A stretch of 14,174 bases of DNA, from positions 1 through 14,174 of the forward strand of contig JBGSLN010000319.1 of NCBI GenBank assembly GCA_041740675.1, in the 5' to 3' direction. Below the pieces are notes generated by a model. It was not told the DNA's origin, ran no database searches, and saw only the letters and a list, made by a program, of their open reading frames with translations. Origin of the DNA: JBGSLN01 sp041740675. Lineage in GTDB: Bacteria; Pseudomonadota; Gammaproteobacteria; JBGSLN01. The first letter of the stretch is position 1. The number at the start of each line of letters is the position of its first letter. Position numbers and translations under genes: made by a program. Shown piece after piece: positions 7,697 through 13,887 of the stretch.

Positions 7697-7797
7697 GCCA
7701 TCTTGAACGCAGCAAAGGATCTCCATCAGAGGTTCCTCATACTTTTTTTATGATCCTTCGCTACACTCTGGATGACAAATGTTATGTTCCAGATGAC
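7697..7797. repeat. Imperfect inverted-repeat element (MITE-like/palindromic)
   Basis: The gene-less stretch 7571-7874 (304 bp) holds this element. The left arm 7697-7721 (GCCATC to GGATC) and right arm 7752-7776 (GATCC to ATGAC) are complementary at 18 of 25 positions by my count, around a 30-bp centre with a T-run. The right arm end (GGATGACAA) is echoed at 7789-7799 as CCAGATGACAA. The arms resemble the widespread bacterial palindrome of the form CATCCTGAGCGCAGCGAAGGATC, which I know from many genomes but cannot assign to a named family. It contains no open reading frame of note. It probably inserted between the SDR gene and the accessory operon. Confidence 0.6.
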
Positions 7798-7816
7798 AAT
7801 CTCCATACTTTTCAGT

Positions 7817-7845
7817 TTGATTTATACTTTAAGTCCATGTAAACT
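7817..7845 (+). promoter_or_regulatory. Candidate promoter of the 7875 gene
   Basis: TTGATT (7817-7822), a 17-bp spacer and TAAACT (7840-7845) would place the start of transcription about 23 bp before the ATG. A TATACT at 7823-7828 is an alternative -10 but has no good -35. The site lies just after the inverted-repeat element. The ribosome site is GAGG at 7862-7865, 9 bp before the ATG. Confidence 0.3.
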
Positions 7846-7874
7846 ACTTTTAGCTTTAAAAGAGGTAATCTGTC

Positions 7875-8618
7875 ATGTATAAAATTGTAGTCATAGGGAC
7901 AGAAAAACCAAATGGACTTGATGAAAAACCAATATCTTCACAAGTAGCTCTGAATAAATTTTTAGGCAATAAATGGAGTGAACAAGATCTTAGTCAAATC
8001 GGTATTTATAAAACTACGATTGGCTGTGGTTTTGCTATATTGAATTGCAAATTGGATGGAAAAGAAGGCTTAACTCAAATCCAATTTCATTTCATTAGTG
8101 ATGCAGAACGATATAGCAAGAACTGGGAATCCCAAACTAAAAATGCAGATGCATTTTTAGTTGTGGGAAAAAAGACGAAGTGGCAAAATGAGAAATTAGA
8201 AAATAAAACCAATGTTCATAAGCTTTCAGATTTTTCAAAACCTGGAGATCTATTGATAGCACTAACGAGTGATATTCCTGCATTTAATGTAACAACCCCT
8301 ACGGTAGTGAATCCATTTGAAAAAGTAAAATCTCAGGTTTCTAGATCTGAATCCTTTAATTGGACTCCTAGATTTCTTAATATGCAAAAACTATCAAAAA
8401 CACCTCCAATAGAAAAGGGAACTGAGTTGAAAGAAGTTAGTAACCCAATTAAAGAAAAAATAGGGTCAAATTCATTATATGCAGTTAAAGATCTTACACA
8501 TTTTGCAAAATCCTCGGAAGTTAAATCTTCTAATATAGATACGTTGAACGACGTAGAATTGGAAGAAGTAACGTCAACTATTCGTGGACTTAGTTATAAT
8601 CCTATGGTAGAAAAATAA
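7875..8618 (+). CDS. Degenerate Rab/Ras-like small GTPase fold protein, possible effector
   Basis: A 247-aa protein whose N-terminal half (1-133) reads as a worn Rab. MYKIVVIG (1-8) matches strand beta1. At residues 48-69, TIG-x2-F, an Ile two residues on, LDGK and QI fall at exactly the spacing of human Rab1 switch I and beta2-beta3 (TIGVDF...LDGK...QI). ERY (78-80) matches ERF after the G3 box, and NADAFLVV (90-97) matches GAHGIIVV without gaps. LLIALTSD (126-133) sits where Rab has LLVGNKCD. Nucleotide-binding motifs are lost: GxxxxGKS is replaced by a longer Pro/Glu/Lys segment, DTAG by FISD, and NKxD keeps only Asp133. The last 110 residues are polar, low in hydrophobics and unassigned; there is no C-terminal prenylation cysteine. 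No signal peptide. It heads a three-gene group. The fold is inferred by eye; a host-targeted role is speculation. Confidence 0.6.
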   Translation: MYKIVVIGTEKPNGLDEKPISSQVALNKFLGNKWSEQDLSQIGIYKTTIGCGFAILNCKLDGKEGLTQIQFHFISDAERYSKNWESQTKNADAFLVVGKKTKWQNEKLENKTNVHKLSDFSKPGDLLIALTSDIPAFNVTTPTVVNPFEKVKSQVSRSESFNWTPRFLNMQKLSKTPPIEKGTELKEVSNPIKEKIGSNSLYAVKDLTHFAKSSEVKSSNIDTLNDVELEEVTSTIRGLSYNPMVEK

Positions 8619-8664
8619 TTGTCTTCACGATGTATTTTGCTAAATTTTTGTGATAATTTAACTC

Positions 8665-8680
8665 TATAATAATCAAGGGA
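8665..8680 (+). promoter_or_regulatory. -10 box and strong ribosome site before the 8690 gene
   Basis: The 71-bp gap after the Rab-like gene carries a perfect TATAAT (8665-8670) and then AAGGGA (8675-8680), 9 bp before ATG 8690. I see no good -35 at 16-18 bp, and the -10 would place the start of transcription close to the ribosome site. The -10 may therefore be chance; the ribosome site is convincing. Confidence 0.35.
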
Positions 8681-8689
8681 CGTTTAAAT

Positions 8690-9061
8690 ATGGCACAATC
8701 CAGCATGTTTGTTCAACCTAGAATAGGAAATGATACAATTCTATCTAAGATAAAAGAACTAATGAACCTTCTGATTGAAATTAAAAAGGGCAGTAAGCAA
8801 CTGTCTCCAGAAAACTATTTTAGCATCGCAACAAATCATTTTATTTTTAAACAAGCTACACCTGCTAAATTTAAGGATTATTGTGAAAAACTATTCTCTT
8901 TACGTCACAAATATCCAGAAAATTCAAACGATTTTAATAATGTAAATAATTTATTAAATGACTTAATAAAGAAATGTCCTGAACAGTGGGAATATTTAAA
9001 CAACAGCCTACAGCAGGAAGATTCAGAACAACAATTTAGTGCCGCTTCCCCTGCTGCATAA
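8690..9061 (+). CDS. Small helical protein of unknown function
   Basis: A 123-aa protein that I do not recognise. It has no signal peptide or membrane segment and looks all-helical: IKELMNLLIEIKK (21-33), AKFKDYCEKLFSLRHK (59-74) and NVNNLLNDLIKK (84-95), with Asn/Lys-rich linkers. The last 16 residues are acidic and polar, then small (QQEDSEQQ then FSAASPAA). This loosely resembles the Glu-rich (E-block) tail of some Dot/Icm type IV effectors, which is only a hint. The start is supported by AAGGGA 9 bp upstream. It ends 2 bp before the DsbG-like gene, so the two are very likely co-translated. Codon use is AT-rich like its neighbours. Confidence 0.75.
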   Translation: MAQSSMFVQPRIGNDTILSKIKELMNLLIEIKKGSKQLSPENYFSIATNHFIFKQATPAKFKDYCEKLFSLRHKYPENSNDFNNVNNLLNDLIKKCPEQWEYLNNSLQQEDSEQQFSAASPAA

Positions 9062-9063
9062 TT

Positions 9064-9921
9064 ATGAAAAAAAATTATTGTACAATAATAATTATTATTT
9101 TAATTCTCATAGCTATTATCGCTCTTGGGATTTATGGATATAAATATAATCATGAATCCCAAGAAATCTCCGGCAATGCTGCCCTGGCTTTGGTATTAAA
9201 ACAAACTAAAGGCATTGTAGTCGTAGAAAAAAAATTTCCTGCCATTGACAATTTAGTTGGATTTTTGGTGCACTTCAAAAATAGTCCCACTAATCAAGCC
9301 ATTATTTATGCTGATAAACAAGGTCGCTATTTATTAATGGGGGATATTATTAATAACAAAGGACAAAACATCACCATTGAAGCAACACAAAAATTAATTC
9401 ATGATCCCCTAGTCGATCAAGCATTTTATGATTTAAAAAGCACACATTGGATTTATCAAGGCAAGCCTAATGCAAAACATATGATTTCGATTTTAATTGA
9501 TCCAAATAGCCCCTTATTTCCTTTACAATATGAACATGTGATCACTTACATCGATAAAGGCGATTTAGCCGTGCGTTGGATTTTAGTTAGCTATTTAAAA
9601 CCCTACAATGACACCCGCGCTGCCGCCATTTTACAAGCTAAAGATCCTGATGCCGCATTAGCACTTAATGCAAAAGATTTTAATTATAATTCTCAAACCG
9701 GCGGCATTACACCGATCAATCATGTTACTGCACAAAGTGAAAAAATCTTAGAAGACAATTGGAACTTCATGCAAAAATATAAATTTTCTGGTACACCGGT
9801 GATTTTCATGCAAACCAAAGCTGGAAAAATTTATGTGATGACTGGATTCTTGATGGATGAAATGTTAGAAAATGTAATTAATTCAGTCACCGGTCCCAAG
9901 CAAGTTGCTGATAATAATTAA
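9064..9921 (+). CDS. DsbG/DsbC-like protein lacking the CxxC active site
   Basis: A 285-aa protein with an N-terminal hydrophobic segment (about 7-25 after MKKNY), probably a membrane anchor or uncleaved signal that puts the rest in the periplasm. Residues 38-112 resemble the DsbC/DsbG dimerisation domain (TKGIVVVEKKFPA, YADKQGRYLLMGDIINNKGQN). The rest is a thioredoxin fold close to DsbG: RWILVSYLKP, DTRAAAILQAKDP, and a likely cis-Pro at FSGTPVIF (Pro245). The catalytic CPYC of DsbG (ADPFCPYCKQ) is replaced: IDPNSPLFPLQY has Ser149-Pro-Leu-Phe152. The only cysteine, Cys6, is in the membrane segment, so disulfide exchange should be impossible; a chaperone or scaffold role is possible. No ribosome site is visible, and the 2-bp gap suggests reinitiation from the upstream gene. 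Converges with the toxin gene 7 bp away. Confidence 0.85.
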   Translation: MKKNYCTIIIIILILIAIIALGIYGYKYNHESQEISGNAALALVLKQTKGIVVVEKKFPAIDNLVGFLVHFKNSPTNQAIIYADKQGRYLLMGDIINNKGQNITIEATQKLIHDPLVDQAFYDLKSTHWIYQGKPNAKHMISILIDPNSPLFPLQYEHVITYIDKGDLAVRWILVSYLKPYNDTRAAAILQAKDPDAALALNAKDFNYNSQTGGITPINHVTAQSEKILEDNWNFMQKYKFSGTPVIFMQTKAGKIYVMTGFLMDEMLENVINSVTGPKQVADNN

Positions 9922-9928
9922 TCTTTTT

Positions 9929-10186
9929 TTACTCTTCATAATGTATACGAGCTTTATATATAAAAATAATTTTTTCCTTTTCATCAATGCTATATATAAT
10001 TCTATCTTTATAATTTAGTCGCATTGAATAAAAACCCAATAAATCCCCCACTAATTTTTTTCCTGTATAAGGATCAACGGCAATACAATTTTTCAAAATT
10101 TTCTTGAGTTTTATTCGCATTTTTGGAGTTAACTTTTTGATGTCTTTAACCGCTTCCTTGGTAAATTGAATCTCATATTGGCTCAT
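9929..10186 (-). CDS. RelE/ParE-superfamily toxin, YoeB-like
   Basis: An 85-aa basic protein typical of ribosome-dependent mRNA endonucleases of type II toxin-antitoxin systems. The N-terminal helices (KEAVKDIKKL, MRIKLKKILKNCI) precede a beta-sheet core: GFYSMRLNYKDRIIYSID, then IIFIYKARIHYEE. The DRIIY arginine (Arg62) and the terminal ARIHY (Arg80, His82, Tyr83) match YoeB residues (HRLVY and CRYHY) known to take part in catalysis. The glutamate that YoeB carries before its NLSGFW segment is not evident here (KKLVGDLLGFY), so the activity may differ. Its ATG overlaps the antitoxin stop by four bases (ATGA), as is usual for coupled pairs. The RelE, ParE and YoeB subgroups cannot be separated with certainty by eye. 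Confidence 0.88.
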   Translation of the reverse strand: MSQYEIQFTKEAVKDIKKLTPKMRIKLKKILKNCIAVDPYTGKKLVGDLLGFYSMRLNYKDRIIYSIDEKEKIIFIYKARIHYEE

Positions 10187-10443
10187 TCATCTTTACCAAA
10201 AATATCTTGCATCGAAAATGTCTGGCCAGAAGCTGCTTGCTTAACTGACTTTGTAAGACTTTTCATAAAGCCTGGTTGTGAGAGTAATTCCAACGTCTCT
10301 ATTAGAGCTTCATAGTCTTCTTCAGACATAAGAACAGTTGCACTTTTTTTATGTTGTATATGATAAACTTTGTGTTCGTTTACAGCACTTCTGATAATTT
10401 CAAAAAAGTCTTTTCTTGCATTAGTTGCATTAACAATATTCAT
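10183..10443 (-). CDS. Phd/YefM-family antitoxin
   Basis: An 86-aa protein, the usual length, that neutralises the toxin encoded just downstream and represses the shared promoter. The N-terminus (NATNARKDFFEIIRSA, then HKKSATVLMSEEDYEALIET) is the Phd/YefM DNA-binding and dimerisation fold. The C-terminal third (SQPGFMKSLTKS, then an acidic DIFGKDE tail) is the flexible toxin-binding part. The start ATG (10443-10441) has AAGG about 8 bp upstream. First gene of a two-gene operon, with TGTACA operator sites in its promoter (10462-10510). Confidence 0.93.
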   Translation of the reverse strand: MNIVNATNARKDFFEIIRSAVNEHKVYHIQHKKSATVLMSEEDYEALIETLELLSQPGFMKSLTKSVKQAASGQTFSMQDIFGKDE

Positions 10444-10461
10444 TTTGACACCTTCTCGATG

Positions 10462-10510
10462 TGTACGCTATCATGTACATTATTATAGTGATAATAGTTC
10501 CATTTGTAAA
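10462..10510 (-). promoter_or_regulatory. Toxin-antitoxin promoter with paired TGTACA-type operator
   Basis: Reading on the minus strand, -35 TTTACA (10510-10505), a 17-bp spacer and -10 TATAAT (10487-10482) form a near-consensus promoter. Just downstream, over the expected start of transcription, lie TGTACA (10474-10479) and TGTACG (10462-10467), with centres 12 bp apart. From memory, the E. coli yefM-yoeB operator is built from palindromes with TGTACA cores about 12 bp apart. The match supports autorepression by the YefM-like antitoxin. The region also separates the antitoxin gene from the 3' end of ribH. Confidence 0.75.
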
Positions 10511-10528
10511 TATAACCAGTCACTTCCA

Positions 10529-10993
10529 TTACTGAAACTTTCTCATCAAAGCAACCATTTCAACTGCTGTATTTACTGCTTCCAATCCTTTGTCACTGTG
10601 CTCACCACCTGAACGAGCAAGCGCTTGAGCTTCATCTTCAGTCGTTAATATTCCAAAAATAACTGGGATACTATGATCGAGTGCAACACGTTGACAACCT
10701 TGACTCACTTGTTCACACACATAATCATAATGTGAGGTTTCACCGCGAATAACACAGCCTAAACAAATAATTGCTTCATACGCATTGGTTTTTGCTAATT
10801 GCTGCACAATCAATGGAACTTCAATTGCTCCTGGAACTGACACTGTAGTAATTTGTTCATTACTAAATTCTAACTGTTTTAATCGTGTAATAGCACTTTG
10901 TGTTAAACGTGAGGTAATTTCATCATTGAATCGACTAGTTACAATAGCAACATTAAAATTTTTCTTTAAAGCTTCGGCTTCGATTTTACTCAT
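10529..10993 (-). CDS. ribH: 6,7-dimethyl-8-ribityllumazine synthase
   Basis: Joins the pyrimidine intermediate and 3,4-dihydroxy-2-butanone-4-phosphate to give lumazine, the substrate of riboflavin synthase; forms a capsid-like or pentameric assembly. From ATG 10993 the protein has 154 aa, the usual size. Family landmarks: SRFN (20-23), PGAIE (54-58), GET with catalytic His88 in SHYDYV, and the C-terminal DKGLEAVNTAVEM. I prefer ATG 10993 to the GTG at 11002: AAGGTGAG sits at the right distance from the ATG and itself contains that GTG. The gene overlaps the end of ribBA by 8 bp. It is the last gene of the operon; no nusB follows, and the toxin-antitoxin operon comes next instead. Confidence 0.95.
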   Translation of the reverse strand: MSKIEAEALKKNFNVAIVTSRFNDEITSRLTQSAITRLKQLEFSNEQITTVSVPGAIEVPLIVQQLAKTNAYEAIICLGCVIRGETSHYDYVCEQVSQGCQRVALDHSIPVIFGILTTEDEAQALARSGGEHSDKGLEAVNTAVEMVALMRKFQ

Positions 10994-12221
10994 GCTTCTC
11001 ACCTTTTTTCACTGACAAAATATGTCCGAGTTTATCTTGCTTGGTTTGTAAATAAAATAAATTCTCGCGTGTTGGCGTCATCTCAATGGGAACTCGATCA
11101 ACAATTTCTAATCCATAGCCATCAATCCCATAAATTTTCCTTGGATTATTGGTCATCAACCGCATTTTCTTAATGCCTAAATAACGCAAAATTTGCGATC
11201 CAATGCCATAGTCTCGATGATCATCACTGAATCCTAATCGATGATTTGCTTCTACGGTATCTAATCCTTCTTTGTCTTGCAACTCATAGGCTTTAATTTT
11301 ATTAACTAAGCCAATACCACGTCCTTCTTGACGCATATACAACATCACTCCACCCTCCTTTGCAATTTGTTGCAATGCTGAGTTCAGTTGCCAGCCACAA
11401 TCACAACGAGATGAACCAAAAATATCGCCAGTCAGACATTCAGAATGAACACGGACTAAGACTGGTTTTTCTGGATCAATTTCACCCAGTTGTAGGACTA
11501 CATGCTCAAGATGATCTAATTCGCTGGTGAAAACTCGTACTTGAAATTCACCTAAACCACTAATAGGCAAATTAGCATTCGCAACTTCCTCCACTAAACA
11601 TTCTCTTGCCATACGATAGGCAATTAAATCATCTAATGAAGCTAATTTGATATTATGTTTTTTTGCAAATGCTTGTAAGTCAGGTAAACGAGCCATACTT
11701 CCATCTTCATTCATGATTTCACATATAACCGCTGCTGGTTGAAACCCTGCCATTTTGGTTAAATCAACGCTACCTTCAGTATGACCTGCTCGAAATAAGA
11801 CGCCACCTTTTCGCGCTCGAATTGGAAAAATATGCCCTGGCATCACTAAATCTTCTGGCCTTGCATCTGGATTTACTGCGACTCTAATTGTCCTCGCCCT
11901 ATCCGCAGCCGAAATTCCTGATGAAACACCTTCAGCCGCTTCAATGGAGATCGTAAACGCAGTTTCATATTTTGAACTATTCCGATCGGTCATCATTTGT
12001 AATTGTAACCGTTCAATAATTTTTTCCTCTAAAGTCAAACAAACCAGTCCACGCGCATGTGTCACCATAAAATTAATAATTTCAGGAGTAATTAAATCCG
12101 CTGGAAATACTAAATCGCCTTCATTTTCTCGATCTTCATCATCAACTAAAATAATCATTTTGCCATTCTTTAATTCTGCAATGGCTTCTTCAACTGTAAT
12201 AAACGGAGCTTTCATAGTCAT
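10986..12221 (-). CDS. ribBA: Bifunctional DHBP synthase / GTP cyclohydrolase II
   Basis: Supplies both branches of riboflavin synthesis. The N-terminal RibB domain (about 1-205) makes 3,4-dihydroxy-2-butanone-4-phosphate from ribulose-5-phosphate; DDEDRENEGDL (27-37), the H130 region (GHIFPI) and RAGHTEGSVDL (144-154) are all present. The C-terminal RibA domain (about 206-411) opens GTP; zinc ligands Cys262, Cys273 and Cys275 (ECLTGD to RCDCGWQL), RQEGRGIGL (297-305) and LMTNNPRK are conserved. No key residue looks lost in either half, so I expect both activities. The start ATG 12221 has AAGG 7 bp upstream, lying inside the end of ribE, which stops 2 bp before. The product overlaps ribH by 8 bp. 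Confidence 0.96.
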   Translation of the reverse strand: MTMKAPFITVEEAIAELKNGKMIILVDDEDRENEGDLVFPADLITPEIINFMVTHARGLVCLTLEEKIIERLQLQMMTDRNSSKYETAFTISIEAAEGVSSGISAADRARTIRVAVNPDARPEDLVMPGHIFPIRARKGGVLFRAGHTEGSVDLTKMAGFQPAAVICEIMNEDGSMARLPDLQAFAKKHNIKLASLDDLIAYRMARECLVEEVANANLPISGLGEFQVRVFTSELDHLEHVVLQLGEIDPEKPVLVRVHSECLTGDIFGSSRCDCGWQLNSALQQIAKEGGVMLYMRQEGRGIGLVNKIKAYELQDKEGLDTVEANHRLGFSDDHRDYGIGSQILRYLGIKKMRLMTNNPRKIYGIDGYGLEIVDRVPIEMTPTRENLFYLQTKQDKLGHILSVKKGEKHE

Positions 12222-12223
12222 AG

Positions 12224-12826
12224 TTATACCTTACAATAATTTGCTTGCTTAAATTGATGTACTACAATTCTTGCAATCGTATCAAACTCAATATTAACAG
12301 CCATACCAACTTTCAAATATTTCAAGTTAGTTCGGTCTAATGTATGGGGAATTAGCATCACCTCAAAACCATCTTGGTAAATTTCATTGAGAGTAAGGCT
12401 CACACCATTAAGACAAACACTGCCTTTTTTAGCAAAATACTGCATCGCTTCTTTAGTTAATCGATGAAAAATAATTCGAGTGAAATCTGCTTGATTTTCG
12501 ATAGTTTTAACGATCGCCGTAGTATCAATATGCCCCATTACGAAATGTCCACCTAAGCGATCTTGCAAAGTCAATGAACGTTCTAGATTGATTTCAGTAC
12601 CGATTTGAAAAGTATTGGCCGTGGTTAATTTGAGTGTTTCGGGTGATAATTCACAATCAAATGTTCCATCATGAAAAGCCACCACTGTCACACAAATTCC
12701 ATCTAAAGCAACACTTTCTCCCATCTGAAAATTTTTAAAATTACATTGAATCGTTAAACGCAGACCTTTTTCAATTTTATGAATTGCAATTATTTTTCCA
12801 ATATGGTCTATAATCCCCGTATACAT
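12224..12826 (-). CDS. ribE: Riboflavin synthase alpha subunit
   Basis: Dismutates two lumazines to riboflavin and the pyrimidine intermediate, the last step of the pathway. A 200-aa protein with the two tandem beta-barrel repeats of the family: MYTGIIDHIG with LDGICVTV (41-48) in the first, and GGHFVMGHID (92-101), LNGVSLTL (139-146) and IPHT (159-162) in the second. The start ATG (12826-12824) has GAGAGGG a few bases upstream, in the 11-bp gap after the ribD stop. Second gene of the operon. The same gene is called ribC in some genomes. Confidence 0.95.
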   Translation of the reverse strand: MYTGIIDHIGKIIAIHKIEKGLRLTIQCNFKNFQMGESVALDGICVTVVAFHDGTFDCELSPETLKLTTANTFQIGTEINLERSLTLQDRLGGHFVMGHIDTTAIVKTIENQADFTRIIFHRLTKEAMQYFAKKGSVCLNGVSLTLNEIYQDGFEVMLIPHTLDRTNLKYLKVGMAVNIEFDTIARIVVHQFKQANYCKV

Positions 12827-12837
12827 AATTCCCTCTC

Positions 12838-13878
12838 TTAAAAAATGAACTCAGCCATTACGTCTTCGCCCATCAATTGCCACTGTGGAATAGGTAATTG
12901 ATAAAAATTTAAAAATGCATCAATCGTTCCTTTTCCTAAAATTTTTGGGCTGATATATATTATTAATCGATTGAGTAGTTGCTGCTGCAATAATTGATTT
13001 AATAACGTTGCGCCCACTTCTACCCAGAGATCGTGCAGCCCTTGCTTTCCTAAATCTTCGATAATTTTTGTTAAATTCAAGCCATATTCATTTCTTGGAA
13101 TTTCTACTTGTTTAATTTCCTTTTTCAAATTAGATTGTAGCTTATCATTATACAAGGTAATAGATTCTGTAGAATTAAATATCACTGTTTCCGATGGTAA
13201 ATGATCTTTCCCACCAATTAAAAATAGTTTTTTCTGATACTCACCATCAGCAGTTCTTGCATTAAATCTAGGATTATCTGCAATGATAGTTTTCACAGTT
13301 GATAAGATACCATCAGTCATTCTTCGCTGTTGATGCGTATATTGATCTGCAATCATGCCTGTAAGTTTTGTAGGATTTTTAGCTACTATGCCTATTTTAC
13401 CATCCAGCGATATCGCTATTTTTGCAGTTACATAAGGCTTTCTTGTAACTGTCCAATAAAAATAACTATGATAAAATTCCTTAACTTCTGATAACTCAAT
13501 TAACTGACAAGTAATTCCTGCTGTTTGAATTTTTTCAACGCCTCGACCCGCAACAATTGGATTTGGATCTTGAAATCCATAAAAAACACGACCAAACTTT
13601 TTCTTTATTAATAAATCTGCACACGGAGGTGTTCGACCATAATGACTACAAGGTTCAAGCGTGACATAGATATCTGCGTCATGGCAATCTGCATCAGTCA
13701 ATTTTGCAATCGCTTCCACTTCAGCATGCGGTTTCCCTGGACCCGTGTGATAACCTGTCGCAATCACTTCGCCATTCTTTACTATCACTGCCCCAACAGC
13801 TGGATTGGGCGCACAAAAACCTCGGCCTTTTTCCGCTTCTTTTAATGCAAGTACCAACAAATCAGTATGCTTCGTCAT
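12838..13878 (-). CDS. ribD: Bifunctional pyrimidine deaminase/reductase
   Basis: Deaminates the GTP cyclohydrolase product and then reduces its ribosyl side chain. Length 346 aa, slightly short of the common 360-380. Deaminase domain (1-145): zinc ligands His51 (HAEVEA, proton-shuttle Glu53), Cys77 and Cys86 in PCSHYGRTPPC, and DPNP (104-107). Reductase domain (about 148-346): AKIAISLDGKIG, TIIADNPRFNAR (197-208) and WVEVGATLL (285-293). The strand that in E. coli RibD reads RIVIDS is here KLFLIGGK, so the nucleotide-binding part of the reductase is rather diverged. The start ATG 13878 has no clear Shine-Dalgarno sequence; it lies 9 bp after the PIN-domain gene stop and may be translated by coupling. 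First gene of the operon; I found no FMN riboswitch upstream. Confidence 0.94.
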   Translation of the reverse strand: MTKHTDLLVLALKEAEKGRGFCAPNPAVGAVIVKNGEVIATGYHTGPGKPHAEVEAIAKLTDADCHDADIYVTLEPCSHYGRTPPCADLLIKKKFGRVFYGFQDPNPIVAGRGVEKIQTAGITCQLIELSEVKEFYHSYFYWTVTRKPYVTAKIAISLDGKIGIVAKNPTKLTGMIADQYTHQQRRMTDGILSTVKTIIADNPRFNARTADGEYQKKLFLIGGKDHLPSETVIFNSTESITLYNDKLQSNLKKEIKQVEIPRNEYGLNLTKIIEDLGKQGLHDLWVEVGATLLNQLLQQQLLNRLIIYISPKILGKGTIDAFLNFYQLPIPQWQLMGEDVMAEFIF

Positions 13879-13887
13879 TTGGCAATT

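Noticed and set aside
9901..9935. Intrinsic terminator after the DsbG-like gene
   Set aside because: There is a T-run at 9924-9930 but the only preceding pairing, AGCAA with TTGCT, has a one-base loop and cannot form.
10994..11002. GTG start for ribH at 11002
   Set aside because: The GTG is part of the AAGGTGAG ribosome site for the ATG at 10993, and the start at 10993 gives the usual N-terminus.
11944..12252. A 102-aa plus-strand reading frame over ribBA
   Set aside because: It is antisense to the conserved RibB domain and shows no recognisable protein features.
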